Below, piece by piece: positions 41,977-49,834 of a stretch of 64,000 nucleotides of DNA. Source of the DNA: SB15 sp964639245 (GTDB lineage Bacteria; Chloroflexota; Anaerolineae; Aggregatilineales; J027); NCBI GenBank assembly GCA_964639245.1, contig CAZXCU010000001.1:1054001-1118000 (forward strand). The letters are read 5' to 3'. Each line of letters opens with the position of its first letter. Position 1 is the stretch's first letter. The position numbers and the translations under genes are program-made. The notes under the pieces are model-generated. The model made no database searches, was not told the origin of the DNA, and saw only the letters and a program-made list of their open reading frames with translations.

Positions 41977-43462
41977 AACACAGTGAGAGCAGGTGGCTTT
42001 CGGTTAATCCTTCGGTAGGTACGCTTGTCACCAACTGTCCATGCCGCAAGACCAGAATCCGATCACACAGGCCAATCAGTTCACTTAATTCAGAAGAAGC
42101 CATCAAAATACTCGTTCCCTGCCCGCTAATTTGCCGGATCAACTGGTATAAATCGACTTTTGCACCCACATCCACCCCGCGAGTCGGTTCATCCAGCAGC
42201 AGCACACGCGGCGGGTCAAGCAGCGCCCGTGCAAACACCACTTTTTGCTGATTACCCCCGCTAAGTTGCCAGACGTGCTGATACACCCCCCGCGATTTGA
42301 GCTGGACGGCTTGGCTCAATTCGTTGACCGCCCGATATTCGCGCCGATGCTGCAAAAAACTCCCCGCCAGCGCAAATTGATTTAATGCGGGGAGGGTCGT
42401 ATTGCTGGCAATCGGTTCGGAGAGAATCAAGCCCTGGGTGCGGCGTTCTTCTGGCACAAACGCGATGCCCTTTTGCCACGCCTGCATCGGAGAATAGCGT
42501 CTCACCGGACGACCCTCCAGATAAATTTTTCCCTGTCGGCGCGATGCACCCATCAACACGCGCAGCAGTTCCGTCCGTCCCGCCCCGATAAGCCCCGCAA
42601 CCCCGACAATCTCTCCTTCTCGAATCTCAAAATGGAGGTTGTGCAGCCAGTGATTGCGTAAATTTTCGACTTTCAGGCGGATATTGTCGCCTAGCGGAGT
42701 TTCGCGAGGGGGGAATGTTTGTGCCAGTTCGCGGCCTGTCATCAGGGAAATTAAGTGGGCGGGGGTAACAGATTCGGTAGGATAGGTTCCCATCACCCGC
42801 CCATTTCGCATGACGGTGATATTTTGCGTAATTTTGAAAATTTCATCCAGCCGGTGGGAAACATATAAAACGGCGCTACCCTGCGCCTGCAAATTTTGAA
42901 TCAGGCGAAAAAGTTGGTCGGATTCTTCGCCTGTCAGCGCGGCGGTGGGTTCATCCATCACATACACACGGGCGGGATTTTCATCCTGCACAAACGCCGC
43001 CGCAATTTTCACCAGCATCTGGTCGCCGGGACTTAAGCGTCCCATGATGGTTTGCGGTTGAAGGTGCTGCACGCCTAACTGTGCCAGTACCTCCGCCGCT
43101 TTTTGATAGAGTTTGCGCCAGCGTACAAAAATGCCAGCACGGGGGTAGGGATGACTCAAAAATATATTTTCAGCGACAGACAAATAGGGAACAACATTCA
43201 GTTCTTGGTGGATAAACCGCAAGCCGAAATGGGTGGCGGATTGGCTGCTGGTGATATGGATGGGACGGCCTTGTAGCTTGAGATGCAGCACATCTGGCGA
43301 AACCACCCCCGCCAGCAATTTGATGAGGGTGGATTTGCCCGCGCCATTTTCACCGACCAGCGCATGAACTTCGCCTGCATGGAGGGTCAAGGCCGCGTCG
43401 GTTAGGACAGGCACACCGTTATAACTTTTGCTGGCACGCAGAATTTCTAAGAGGGCTTCCAC
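41957..43462 (-). CDS. Sugar ABC transporter duplicated ATPase (RbsA/MglA type), system 2
   Basis: 501 residues, two fused ATPase halves. First half: Walker A G-E-N-G-A-G-K-S-T near 36, a non-canonical signature L-S-P-G-D, Walker B V-Y-V-M-D-E-P-T. Second half: degenerate P-loop G-L-I-G-A-G-R-T-E, signature L-S-G-G-N-Q-Q-K, Walker B V-L-L-L-D-E-P-T. Only the first site is expected to bind ATP in the usual way, as in other RbsA proteins. The start is GTG at 43462 with no strong ribosome site. Follows its binding-protein gene after a 104-bp gap containing a hairpin. Confidence 0.9.
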   Translation of the reverse strand: MEALLEILRASKSYNGVPVLTDAALTLHAGEVHALVGENGAGKSTLIKLLAGVVSPDVLHLKLQGRPIHITSSQSATHFGLRFIHQELNVVPYLSVAENIFLSHPYPRAGIFVRWRKLYQKAAEVLAQLGVQHLQPQTIMGRLSPGDQMLVKIAAAFVQDENPARVYVMDEPTAALTGEESDQLFRLIQNLQAQGSAVLYVSHRLDEIFKITQNITVMRNGRVMGTYPTESVTPAHLISLMTGRELAQTFPPRETPLGDNIRLKVENLRNHWLHNLHFEIREGEIVGVAGLIGAGRTELLRVLMGASRRQGKIYLEGRPVRRYSPMQAWQKGIAFVPEERRTQGLILSEPIASNTTLPALNQFALAGSFLQHRREYRAVNELSQAVQLKSRGVYQHVWQLSGGNQQKVVFARALLDPPRVLLLDEPTRGVDVGAKVDLYQLIRQISGQGTSILMASSELSELIGLCDRILVLRHGQLVTSVPTEGLTESHLLSLCYGTNDD

Positions 43463-43510
43463 ACTTTTTCACCGGATTCAGATTGTTTTATTTTAAAAGT
43501 CATTCGGGGA

Positions 43511-43537
43511 TAGGCAAGGGACGAATGCCCCTGCCTA
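43511..43537 (-). terminator. Intercistronic hairpin after binding-protein gene 2
   Basis: TAGGCAAGGG pairs with CCCCTGCCTA (9 of 10) around a 7-base loop. No T-run. Hairpins between a binding-protein gene and the rest of an ABC operon usually stabilise the upstream mRNA so that the binding protein is made in excess. Confidence 0.45.
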
Positions 43538-43566
43538 CGAACTTGTTAAATACCCCGCGTTTCGTG

Positions 43567-44496
43567 TTATTCTGCGAGGGTTTCGGCGGTAATTAATTGA
43601 GCATCCACATAATAAACAGGCCGTGTGATTTCTTCGCCATTCAGATGTTGTTCGACCAATTCGGCAACCTTTGCGGCGATGCCGGGAAAATCTTGGGCGA
43701 TGGTTGCTGCAAAATTGCTGCCGGCGGCAATCGCATCACGCGCAGGCGGGGTCGCATCAATCCCCACGATGATAATGCCTTCGTCTTCGCGTCCGGCTTC
43801 CTGAATCGCTTGGAGTGCGCCCAACGCGGGGTCATCCCATGCCGCCCAAACTGCCGAAATGCTGCCGGGTTCAGGATTGGATTCCAGTACCCCCAACATT
43901 GCTTCGCGTGCGCCTTCCACCGGGCCATTTTCAAAACTGGGGGTGATTTCTTCCACGATTTCAATATCCGGCGTGTTGGCAAAAATCGTTTCAGCAATCG
44001 CGCCGCGTTTTTGCACGGGCGGATAGGGTTCAAAAATAAACATGACCACCCGTCCCACGCCATTTAAACGATCCACCACATAGGTCGCGGTTTCGGAGGC
44101 CATCACATAGCCATTGCTGGTGACATTCGTGACCAGTAAATCACTTGTCCCCGCGTCCATACCAAAAACAGGGATTTCTGCCTCTGCCAGAAATTCCAAG
44201 CCGGGTTGCACTTCGGCGGGGTCAACATTAATGACCACCGCGTCTGCACCTTCGCGGGCAATATCTTCCATGTAGCCCACCAGACGGATAATATTATCGC
44301 TTTCGGTGGTGTAGAGTGTGACTTCCCAACCTTTGGTTTCGGCTTCCGCTTGGAAGGCATCCACCATCAATTTTGTGCCGGGCTGTTCAATATACGGGGT
44401 GACAAGAGCGATTTGTGGGGCATCTTGGGCTTGGATGGGCGCGATGAAGGTAAGCAAACTTGCCACAAGTACCAAAAAGACTATGAGGCGTTTCAT
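43567..44496 (-). CDS. Sugar ABC transporter substrate-binding protein, system 2
   Basis: 309 residues from the ATG at 44496 (GGAGAAA upstream). Signal peptide M-K-R-L-I-V-F-L-V-L-V-A-S-L-L-T with A-Q-A cleavage and no lipobox Cys. Periplasmic-binding type 1 fold: I-A-L-V-T-P-Y-I-E-Q-P-G-T-K-L-M-V-D-A-F, D-A-V-V-I-N-V-D-P, V-F-G-M-D-A-G-T-S, A-V-W-A-A-W-D-D-P-A-L-G-A-L-Q-A-I. Residues near D-A-G-T-S and W-D-D should contact sugar. How it stays near the membrane without an anchor is not clear. First gene of the second transporter; a 131-bp gap follows the isomerase gene upstream. Confidence 0.9.
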   Translation of the reverse strand: MKRLIVFLVLVASLLTFIAPIQAQDAPQIALVTPYIEQPGTKLMVDAFQAEAETKGWEVTLYTTESDNIIRLVGYMEDIAREGADAVVINVDPAEVQPGLEFLAEAEIPVFGMDAGTSDLLVTNVTSNGYVMASETATYVVDRLNGVGRVVMFIFEPYPPVQKRGAIAETIFANTPDIEIVEEITPSFENGPVEGAREAMLGVLESNPEPGSISAVWAAWDDPALGALQAIQEAGREDEGIIIVGIDATPPARDAIAAGSNFAATIAQDFPGIAAKVAELVEQHLNGEEITRPVYYVDAQLITAETLAE

Positions 44497-44627
44497 TAAT
44501 ATTTTCTCCAAACGTCGGATATTAAGTTTAATTATTCTACCGCTTGCTATGGAGAAAGCAAAACGAATCCCCGCAATTTCCCCCCACCAAGGATTGGCGA
44601 GGGGAAGGGGGTGTTTCGTCTCGCCAA

Positions 44628-46043
44628 TTACGAATGGTGATAAACTTCCCAGCCCATGTAATTGCCAAAGGCTTCGGCCAGCACCCCGGCGGAAGAGGCT
44701 GCTGCCATCGCGGCGTGATGCTCAAAGCCATGTTTGCAGACATGCCGCATGAGTTTTTGTAAATCCGGCACTTCGACCACTGCCCGACTGCCAAAGGTGT
44801 CTAAGGGGTCATCGACAAATTGACCATCCCCGACATAGGTACGAATCATGCCTGCCCGGTCATCGGTGGTGATGCGGGCATAGGTGAAGGGGCCGGCGGG
44901 GGTGCGTCCGGCCACCGTACCATAGGTGTTTTCGGTGCCCAGGGTGGTGGCGAGAATCTCTGCGTTCGCCATCTTGACCTCGCTGCCCAAAAAGCTCTTG
45001 CCCCAGTTGCCGCAGTGGAACAGAACACATTTATTCAAATCATTGGCGTAGTTGTTGTTCCAATCCACCAACGCGCTCGGTTGACTCGAAGCGAGGGTGA
45101 GCGCATACATTGAGGCGACTCCCGTAATATCGACTTCGCAAGCGCTGGGCATGAGATTTTCGCTCATCATGCTCATCAGGGTACACACATTCACCCCGTA
45201 ATTCTGCTGCAAGGATGTCCAGCATTGAATGGCGGTGGCATCTAAATCATAGGTGTGCATCCAGTCATCAATGATCACGCCGAGTTTTGCCATTTTGACC
45301 ACTGCCGGACTGGGAACGGCATTCGTTGGTACGTAGGCTTTGATGCTGTCGAGTTTTTCCTTGACCCGCGCATGGTCATCGGTCAGGCGGTTCGCGTTTC
45401 CGAACAATTCCGACAAATCCATTGTGTTGACGCTGAGACCGAAGGCTTGCAGGAGTTTTTCGCTGTAACGGGTCGTGTTGAAATTACCCGGACGCGCCCC
45501 GATGGCTCCTAAGCGGGCGGTTTTCAACCCCTTGACGACCCGACAGACATTGACGAAATTCCGCAAATCCTGTTGGAAGGACTCCTCGGTAGGACGAACG
45601 GTGTGCCGGGTGGTGACGGTGTAATCAAAGCCATATTGATACAGATTGTTGCACACCGAAATTTTGCCGCAGAAGGCATCCCGACGGCGTTCGACGGTGA
45701 ATTGGTCTAAATCATCCGGGTAGGCTTGCACCAGAATCGGCACCCGCAACCCGGAGAGTTTAATCGTATCCGCCACCCCTTTTTCATCGCCAAAATTGGG
45801 CAGCACCACCAGAATCCCATCAATCACATGGCGGTTGGCATCAAAGAGTTCCGCGCATTTTTTGGCATGTTCCCATGTTTCCACCGCGCCGAGTTTGGTG
45901 GTCTCCTCATCCAGAATCACCGCCCCGATGTTCATGGCATTGAGAACCTGCAAAATATCCTGACGGCCTTCCGTAATTAATCTGTCTGGGAAAAAATCGC
46001 GGTTGCCAACCAGCACCCCTAAGGTAATTTTTCGATTGATCAT
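44628..46043 (-). CDS. L-fucose/L-arabinose isomerase-like protein
   Basis: 471 residues, with GGAAGG before the ATG. The arrangement fits the FucI/AraA superfamily: an N-terminal Rossmann-like part (L-G-V-L-V-G-N-R-D-F-F-P, D-G-I-L-V-V-L-P-N-F-G-D-E), a central part with R-L-G-A-I-G-A-R-P-G-N-F-N-T-T-R-Y, and a C-terminal part with A-C-E-V-D-I-T-G (Glu as likely metal ligand) and F-H-C-G-N-W (His ligand). These Mn-dependent enzymes interconvert aldoses and ketoses. It is distant from classical FucI (about 590 residues) and AraA (about 500), so the substrate is not predictable. Sits between the two kinase/transporter groups of the operon. Confidence 0.8.
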   Translation of the reverse strand: MINRKITLGVLVGNRDFFPDRLITEGRQDILQVLNAMNIGAVILDEETTKLGAVETWEHAKKCAELFDANRHVIDGILVVLPNFGDEKGVADTIKLSGLRVPILVQAYPDDLDQFTVERRRDAFCGKISVCNNLYQYGFDYTVTTRHTVRPTEESFQQDLRNFVNVCRVVKGLKTARLGAIGARPGNFNTTRYSEKLLQAFGLSVNTMDLSELFGNANRLTDDHARVKEKLDSIKAYVPTNAVPSPAVVKMAKLGVIIDDWMHTYDLDATAIQCWTSLQQNYGVNVCTLMSMMSENLMPSACEVDITGVASMYALTLASSQPSALVDWNNNYANDLNKCVLFHCGNWGKSFLGSEVKMANAEILATTLGTENTYGTVAGRTPAGPFTYARITTDDRAGMIRTYVGDGQFVDDPLDTFGSRAVVEVPDLQKLMRHVCKHGFEHHAAMAAASSAGVLAEAFGNYMGWEVYHHS

Positions 46044-46073
46044 ACTGTCTTTCCTTCCTAACTTAATTTTCTG

Positions 46074-47531
46074 TTATAAAACTCTTTGCACAGCCGCTAA
46101 CCAGCCCGCGTAATATTCTTCGACCTGTTCCGGCGGCATTGCGGGCGAATATTGGTCAAACAGGTGAGGAAGGCCGCTAAAATCGCTGACCAAACCCATC
46201 CCAAGCATTCCCGCCATGACCGCACCTAAAGCCGAAAGTTCCGGCAAACTGGAAGCGCGGACGGTAAAACGGGTTATGTCGGCGACAAATTGCATGAGAA
46301 AACGGTTGTTGACCATCCCTCCATCGCCATACACATGCTGAAGCTGCACCCCTGCGTCGGATGCCATCAAGCCCAACACATCTTTCACTTGATACGCAAT
46401 CGATTCCAGCGCAGCGCGGACGATATGATTTTTGGTGCTGGCGGGGGTTAACCCCACGATTGCGCCCTTTGCATTGGGCTGCCAATAGGGAGCGCTTAAG
46501 CCAACAAACGCCGGAATGACATATACCCCACCGTTGTCCGCCACCGCCTGAGCCAGCGATTCGGATTCTTGCGCGGATTCTAAGTAGCGCATCTGGTCAC
46601 GCATCCAAGCGATGGTTGCCCCCGTAAAATTGATGATGCCCTCAAACGCATAGGTTGGTTTATTACGGTAGACCCAGCCAATCGTGGTGACAATGCCATT
46701 GGGAGAAAGGTGCATCTGGTCGCCAATATTGAGCAAAACGGATGAACCCGTACCAAAAGTAACCTTCGCACTGCCCACCTCAAAACAGCGTTCGGCAAAT
46801 AGCGCGGCCTGTGAATCGCCCATCACCCCGCAAATCGGAATCGGTGTGGGGAGCAACCCACCCAAATCAGTTTCGCCAAAAAGCGCGCTGCTTTCGCGCA
46901 CTTCGGGCAGGGCTTGCATGGGAATATCAAACAAACGGCACAGCACATCGCTCCATTGCAGTTGCACAATATCATACAAAAGCGTTCGGCTGGCATTGGT
47001 TGAATCGGTGGCAAATACCTGTCCATGGGTGAGCCGATAAATGAGGTAGGTGTCGATTGTGCCGAGCAGGGCTTCGCCTGATTCTAGTTTTTGCCGTAAA
47101 TCTGGCACATGCTCAAGCCACCACTTGATTTTTGATGCGGGGAAATAGGTATCAATTTTTAAGCCTGTGAGCGCCTGTACCTGCGGGCCTAACCCATCCT
47201 GTAGCAATTGCGTACAAAATGGTTCCCCCCGCCGACACTGCCAGACAATCGCTTTTTGCAGAGGTTTTCCGGTGGATTTTGAAAAAACCACGATTGTTTC
47301 GCGCTGGTTAGTGATGCTCAAGTGGGTTAAATGTTCGATGGGGTGTTTTTGTAACAAATCCGCCAGCGCTTGCCGGGTATTTTGATAAATTTCCTCCGCG
47401 TCATGTTCCACCCATCCGGGCTGCGGGTAATACTGGGTGTGGTCAAGCGAGACTTTTTCCAGTAGTTCCCCATTGACAGAAAATAACATGGCTTTGGTGG
47501 CAGAGGTGCTTTGATCCAGCGCGATAATCAT
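46074..47531 (-). CDS. FGGY-family kinase, glycerol-kinase-like
   Basis: 485 residues. D-Q-S-T-S-A-T-K-A at the N-terminus, then N-Q-R-E-T near 75, which in glycerol kinase contacts the substrate, as do the Tyr in D-T-Y-F and the Asp in M-G-D-S-Q-A-A-L-F, both kept. W-Q-C-R-R replaces the usual W-Q-D-R-R. C-terminal adenosine motif Y-G-D-G-G-M-V-N-N-R-F. Overall this looks like a glycerol-kinase-related enzyme retuned to another polyol or ketose. The ATG overlaps the stop of the transketolase gene (ATGA), so it is tightly coupled to that enzyme, which argues that its product feeds the transketolase. Confidence 0.82.
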   Translation of the reverse strand: MIIALDQSTSATKAMLFSVNGELLEKVSLDHTQYYPQPGWVEHDAEEIYQNTRQALADLLQKHPIEHLTHLSITNQRETIVVFSKSTGKPLQKAIVWQCRRGEPFCTQLLQDGLGPQVQALTGLKIDTYFPASKIKWWLEHVPDLRQKLESGEALLGTIDTYLIYRLTHGQVFATDSTNASRTLLYDIVQLQWSDVLCRLFDIPMQALPEVRESSALFGETDLGGLLPTPIPICGVMGDSQAALFAERCFEVGSAKVTFGTGSSVLLNIGDQMHLSPNGIVTTIGWVYRNKPTYAFEGIINFTGATIAWMRDQMRYLESAQESESLAQAVADNGGVYVIPAFVGLSAPYWQPNAKGAIVGLTPASTKNHIVRAALESIAYQVKDVLGLMASDAGVQLQHVYGDGGMVNNRFLMQFVADITRFTVRASSLPELSALGAVMAGMLGMGLVSDFSGLPHLFDQYSPAMPPEQVEEYYAGWLAAVQRVL

Positions 47532-48478
47532 GAAACAGCCTCCTTTTGCAGCAGTTGGCGGGCGGTTTCTGCCAATCCCCGGGGTGACATGCGGTAATGG
47601 TCAAGAATTTCGGATTGGCTGCCTGTGACCGTATATTCATCAGGAATCCCCATAATTTTGAAAGGTGGGCAAAGTCCTTGATGCAGCAGCAGCGCCGCGC
47701 ATAATTCACCTAACCCACCATGCACACTATGTTCTTCAACAGTGATGAGGGCGTGGGTATTTTTTGCCGCATGGAACAGGGCATCGGCATCAAAGGGCTT
47801 GAGGGTGTGCATACTCAACACACGGCAAGTCAGCCCATCTTTTGCCAGCAGGTCAGCCGCCATGACCGCACGAACAACAGTTTCGCCATTGGCAATGAAG
47901 GTGACATCCTGCCCTTCGCGGAGTAGCATGGCCTTGCCAATCTCAAAATGGGTTTCGGCGGTGTGCAGGTCAGGCATATTTTTTTTGCCGAATCGCAGGT
48001 ACATCGGGCGGGGATGATGTAACGCCGCTTTGACCGCTTCCCGTGTTTCAAAATTATCTGCCGGAACGATGATGTCAAGATTGTTGATGGCTCGCAGCGC
48101 CGCAAAATCGTGTAGGGAATGGTGGGTTGACCCTAACGCGCCGTAGCTAACCCCCGCGCTAATCCCAATGACTTTGACCGGATTATCGGAATAGGCCACG
48201 TCATTTTTAATTTGCTCAAGGGAACGGGTGGTCAAAAAACAGGCCGGCGACACCGCAAAAACTTTTTTGCCCGTGGAGGCTAACCCCGCCGCGACTCCGA
48301 CTAGATTTTGTTCGGCAATCCCCACTTCAATAATCTGATTCGGGAGGGCTTGACCGAAGGGTACAAGTTTAGCAGAACCGCGTGAGTCGCTGGTCACAAC
48401 CAGAATCGACGGGTCTTGTTGGGCTAATTCCAGCAGGATTTCCGCAAAAACATCTTGATTGGGTTTGCCAAGATTCAT
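47528..48478 (-). CDS. Transketolase, C-terminal subunit
   Basis: 316 residues, the pyrimidine-binding plus C-terminal domains of a split transketolase. Motifs: Glu in E-V-G-I-A-E-Q-N-L-V-G-V-A-A-G-L (about 52-67, the Glu that activates the ThDP pyrimidine), D-D-F-like aromatic contact and G-A-L-G-S-T-H-H-S-L-H-D near 110, and the C-terminal domain starting L-K-P-F-D. ATGA overlap on both sides couples it to the N-terminal subunit and the kinase. Forms a heterotetramer with the N-terminal subunit and moves two-carbon units between ketose and aldose phosphates. Confidence 0.92.
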   Translation of the reverse strand: MNLGKPNQDVFAEILLELAQQDPSILVVTSDSRGSAKLVPFGQALPNQIIEVGIAEQNLVGVAAGLASTGKKVFAVSPACFLTTRSLEQIKNDVAYSDNPVKVIGISAGVSYGALGSTHHSLHDFAALRAINNLDIIVPADNFETREAVKAALHHPRPMYLRFGKKNMPDLHTAETHFEIGKAMLLREGQDVTFIANGETVVRAVMAADLLAKDGLTCRVLSMHTLKPFDADALFHAAKNTHALITVEEHSVHGGLGELCAALLLHQGLCPPFKIMGIPDEYTVTGSQSEILDHYRMSPRGLAETARQLLQKEAVS

Positions 48479-49314
48479 CCTATCACCGCCTTTAAATGGG
48501 TTTCTGCATGGGTGAGTTCCTCAATTGCCAGCGCAAATTCAGCATCATCGGGAACTTTGTGATGCCATTTGGCGGTGTCCTCCATGAAGCTGATGCCTTT
48601 GCCTTTGATGGTATGCGCCAGCACCAGATTCGGTTTGCCGTTTTCAAAGGGAATCTGGTCGAAGGTATTGACCAGCGCAGTAATATCATTCCCATCTATT
48701 TGTCGCACCGCATACCCGAACGCCTCAAATTTGGCAGCCAGCGGTTCAAGGCTGTTGACTTCTTCAGTACGCCCGGTGATTTGTAATTTGTTGCGGTCAA
48801 CAATCACCACCAGATTATCCAGTTGATAGTGGGCAGCGGTCATTGAGGCTTCCCAATTCGAGCCTTCCGCCAATTCACCATCCCCCAAGAGGGTAAAAAC
48901 GCGGTAGGAACGCCCATCTTTTTGGGCGGCAATCGCTGTCCCGACGGCCAGCGCGAGACCATGCCCCAGCGCACCTGTATTTTGTTCGACACCGGGGACT
49001 TTGCGGGTTGGGTGTCCGATAAAATGCGACTGGTATTGATTCAGGGTATTGAGGGCTTCTCTGGGATAAAACCCCTTGTCCGCCAGCACCGCGTACAGGG
49101 CTTCCACCGAATGTCCCTTGCTTTGAATATAACGGTCACGGTTGGGGTCGGTGAAGTTTTGCGGCGAAACATTCATCGTGTGGTTATAAAGTACATTTAA
49201 AATATCGATGCAAGAGAGGCTTCCGGCAGTATGGCCTGCGCCGCCATGTTTAATAATTTCAAGAATTGTTTTGCGGTATGCAACGGATTTTAATTTGAGC
49301 GCGTGAATGTCCAT
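48475..49314 (-). CDS. Transketolase, N-terminal subunit
   Basis: 279 residues from the ATG at 49314 with GGGAGG upstream; the frame opens 24 codons earlier but would run into the mutarotase gene. This is the diphosphate-binding domain: G-G-A-G-H-T-A-G-S-L-S near 20, S-K-G-H near 60, G-A-L-G-H-G-L-A-L-A-V-G-T-A, and the Mg/ThDP motif G-D-G-E-L-A-E-G-S-N-W-E...I-V-D-R-N-K-L-Q. Split transketolases occur in many bacteria and archaea and are recruited to dedicated sugar pathways. A second, housekeeping transketolase is likely elsewhere. Confidence 0.92.
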   Translation of the reverse strand: MDIHALKLKSVAYRKTILEIIKHGGAGHTAGSLSCIDILNVLYNHTMNVSPQNFTDPNRDRYIQSKGHSVEALYAVLADKGFYPREALNTLNQYQSHFIGHPTRKVPGVEQNTGALGHGLALAVGTAIAAQKDGRSYRVFTLLGDGELAEGSNWEASMTAAHYQLDNLVVIVDRNKLQITGRTEEVNSLEPLAAKFEAFGYAVRQIDGNDITALVNTFDQIPFENGKPNLVLAHTIKGKGISFMEDTAKWHHKVPDDAEFALAIEELTHAETHLKAVIG

Positions 49315-49340
49315 GCCTGATGCCTCCCTAAGATATTGGT

Positions 49341-49760
49341 TTACGCGGGTTGAATCACGCCAATCGTGAGGATAATGCACGCCCATGTCCGTTGTTCCCC
49401 CGTGGCAATCACCAGCGCGGTATTGGCGGAACGGGCGGCTTCATAAAAGGGAAAACGCCCCAGCCTTTGAATGCCAACATCGGGCAAAATGGCACGATAT
49501 TCATTAAAAATGGCCGGTTCACCGCCGTCATCCGGCGCGATTCCCTGTGCCGCTTCAATCGGAATAGCGGTAGCCACAACTTTTAAAACATCCGTGACCG
49601 TGAGCAAACCGGGCGCAAGATTGAGGTAGACCCTTTCTGCCGCAGGATGTGCGCCCGTGCTGTGCGGATAGTTGCTGTCCGTAATAACCACCTGTGAACC
49701 ATGCCCGGCAGCTGCCAGTGCTTGTAAAATCGTCGGGTGAATCAGTTGGGAACGCAGCAT
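49341..49760 (-). CDS. RbsD/FucU-family sugar mutarotase
   Basis: 139 residues; AGGAGA before the ATG at 49760. Family motifs: L-H-P-like start (L-I-H-P-T-I-L-Q-A-L-A-A-A-G-H-G-S-Q-V-V-I-T-D-S-N-Y-P) with the catalytic His in A-G-H-G, then a central hydrophobic region and R-F-P-F-Y-E-A-A-R-S-A-N-T-A-L-V-I-A-T-G-E, close to the FucU wording. These decameric proteins speed interconversion of pyranose/furanose or alpha/beta anomers so that the imported sugar suits the next enzyme. Follows the duplicated binding protein and precedes the transketolase genes. Confidence 0.9.
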   Translation of the reverse strand: MLRSQLIHPTILQALAAAGHGSQVVITDSNYPHSTGAHPAAERVYLNLAPGLLTVTDVLKVVATAIPIEAAQGIAPDDGGEPAIFNEYRAILPDVGIQRLGRFPFYEAARSANTALVIATGEQRTWACIILTIGVIQPA

Positions 49761-49797
49761 AGAGTTCTCCTGAAAAAGTGTGCTTATGAATAAGAAA

Positions 49798-49817
49798 GGG
49801 GTGGGATTGCCCACCCC
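49798..49817 (-). terminator. Hairpin after the duplicated binding-protein gene
   Basis: Perfect 8-bp stem GGGGTGGG/CCCACCCC with loop ATTG; on the minus strand it is followed by TTTCTTATT, so it can act as a leaky terminator or as an mRNA 3'-end stabiliser between the binding protein and mutarotase genes. Confidence 0.6.
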
Positions 49818-49834
49818 CATGGGAATGACCTTAC

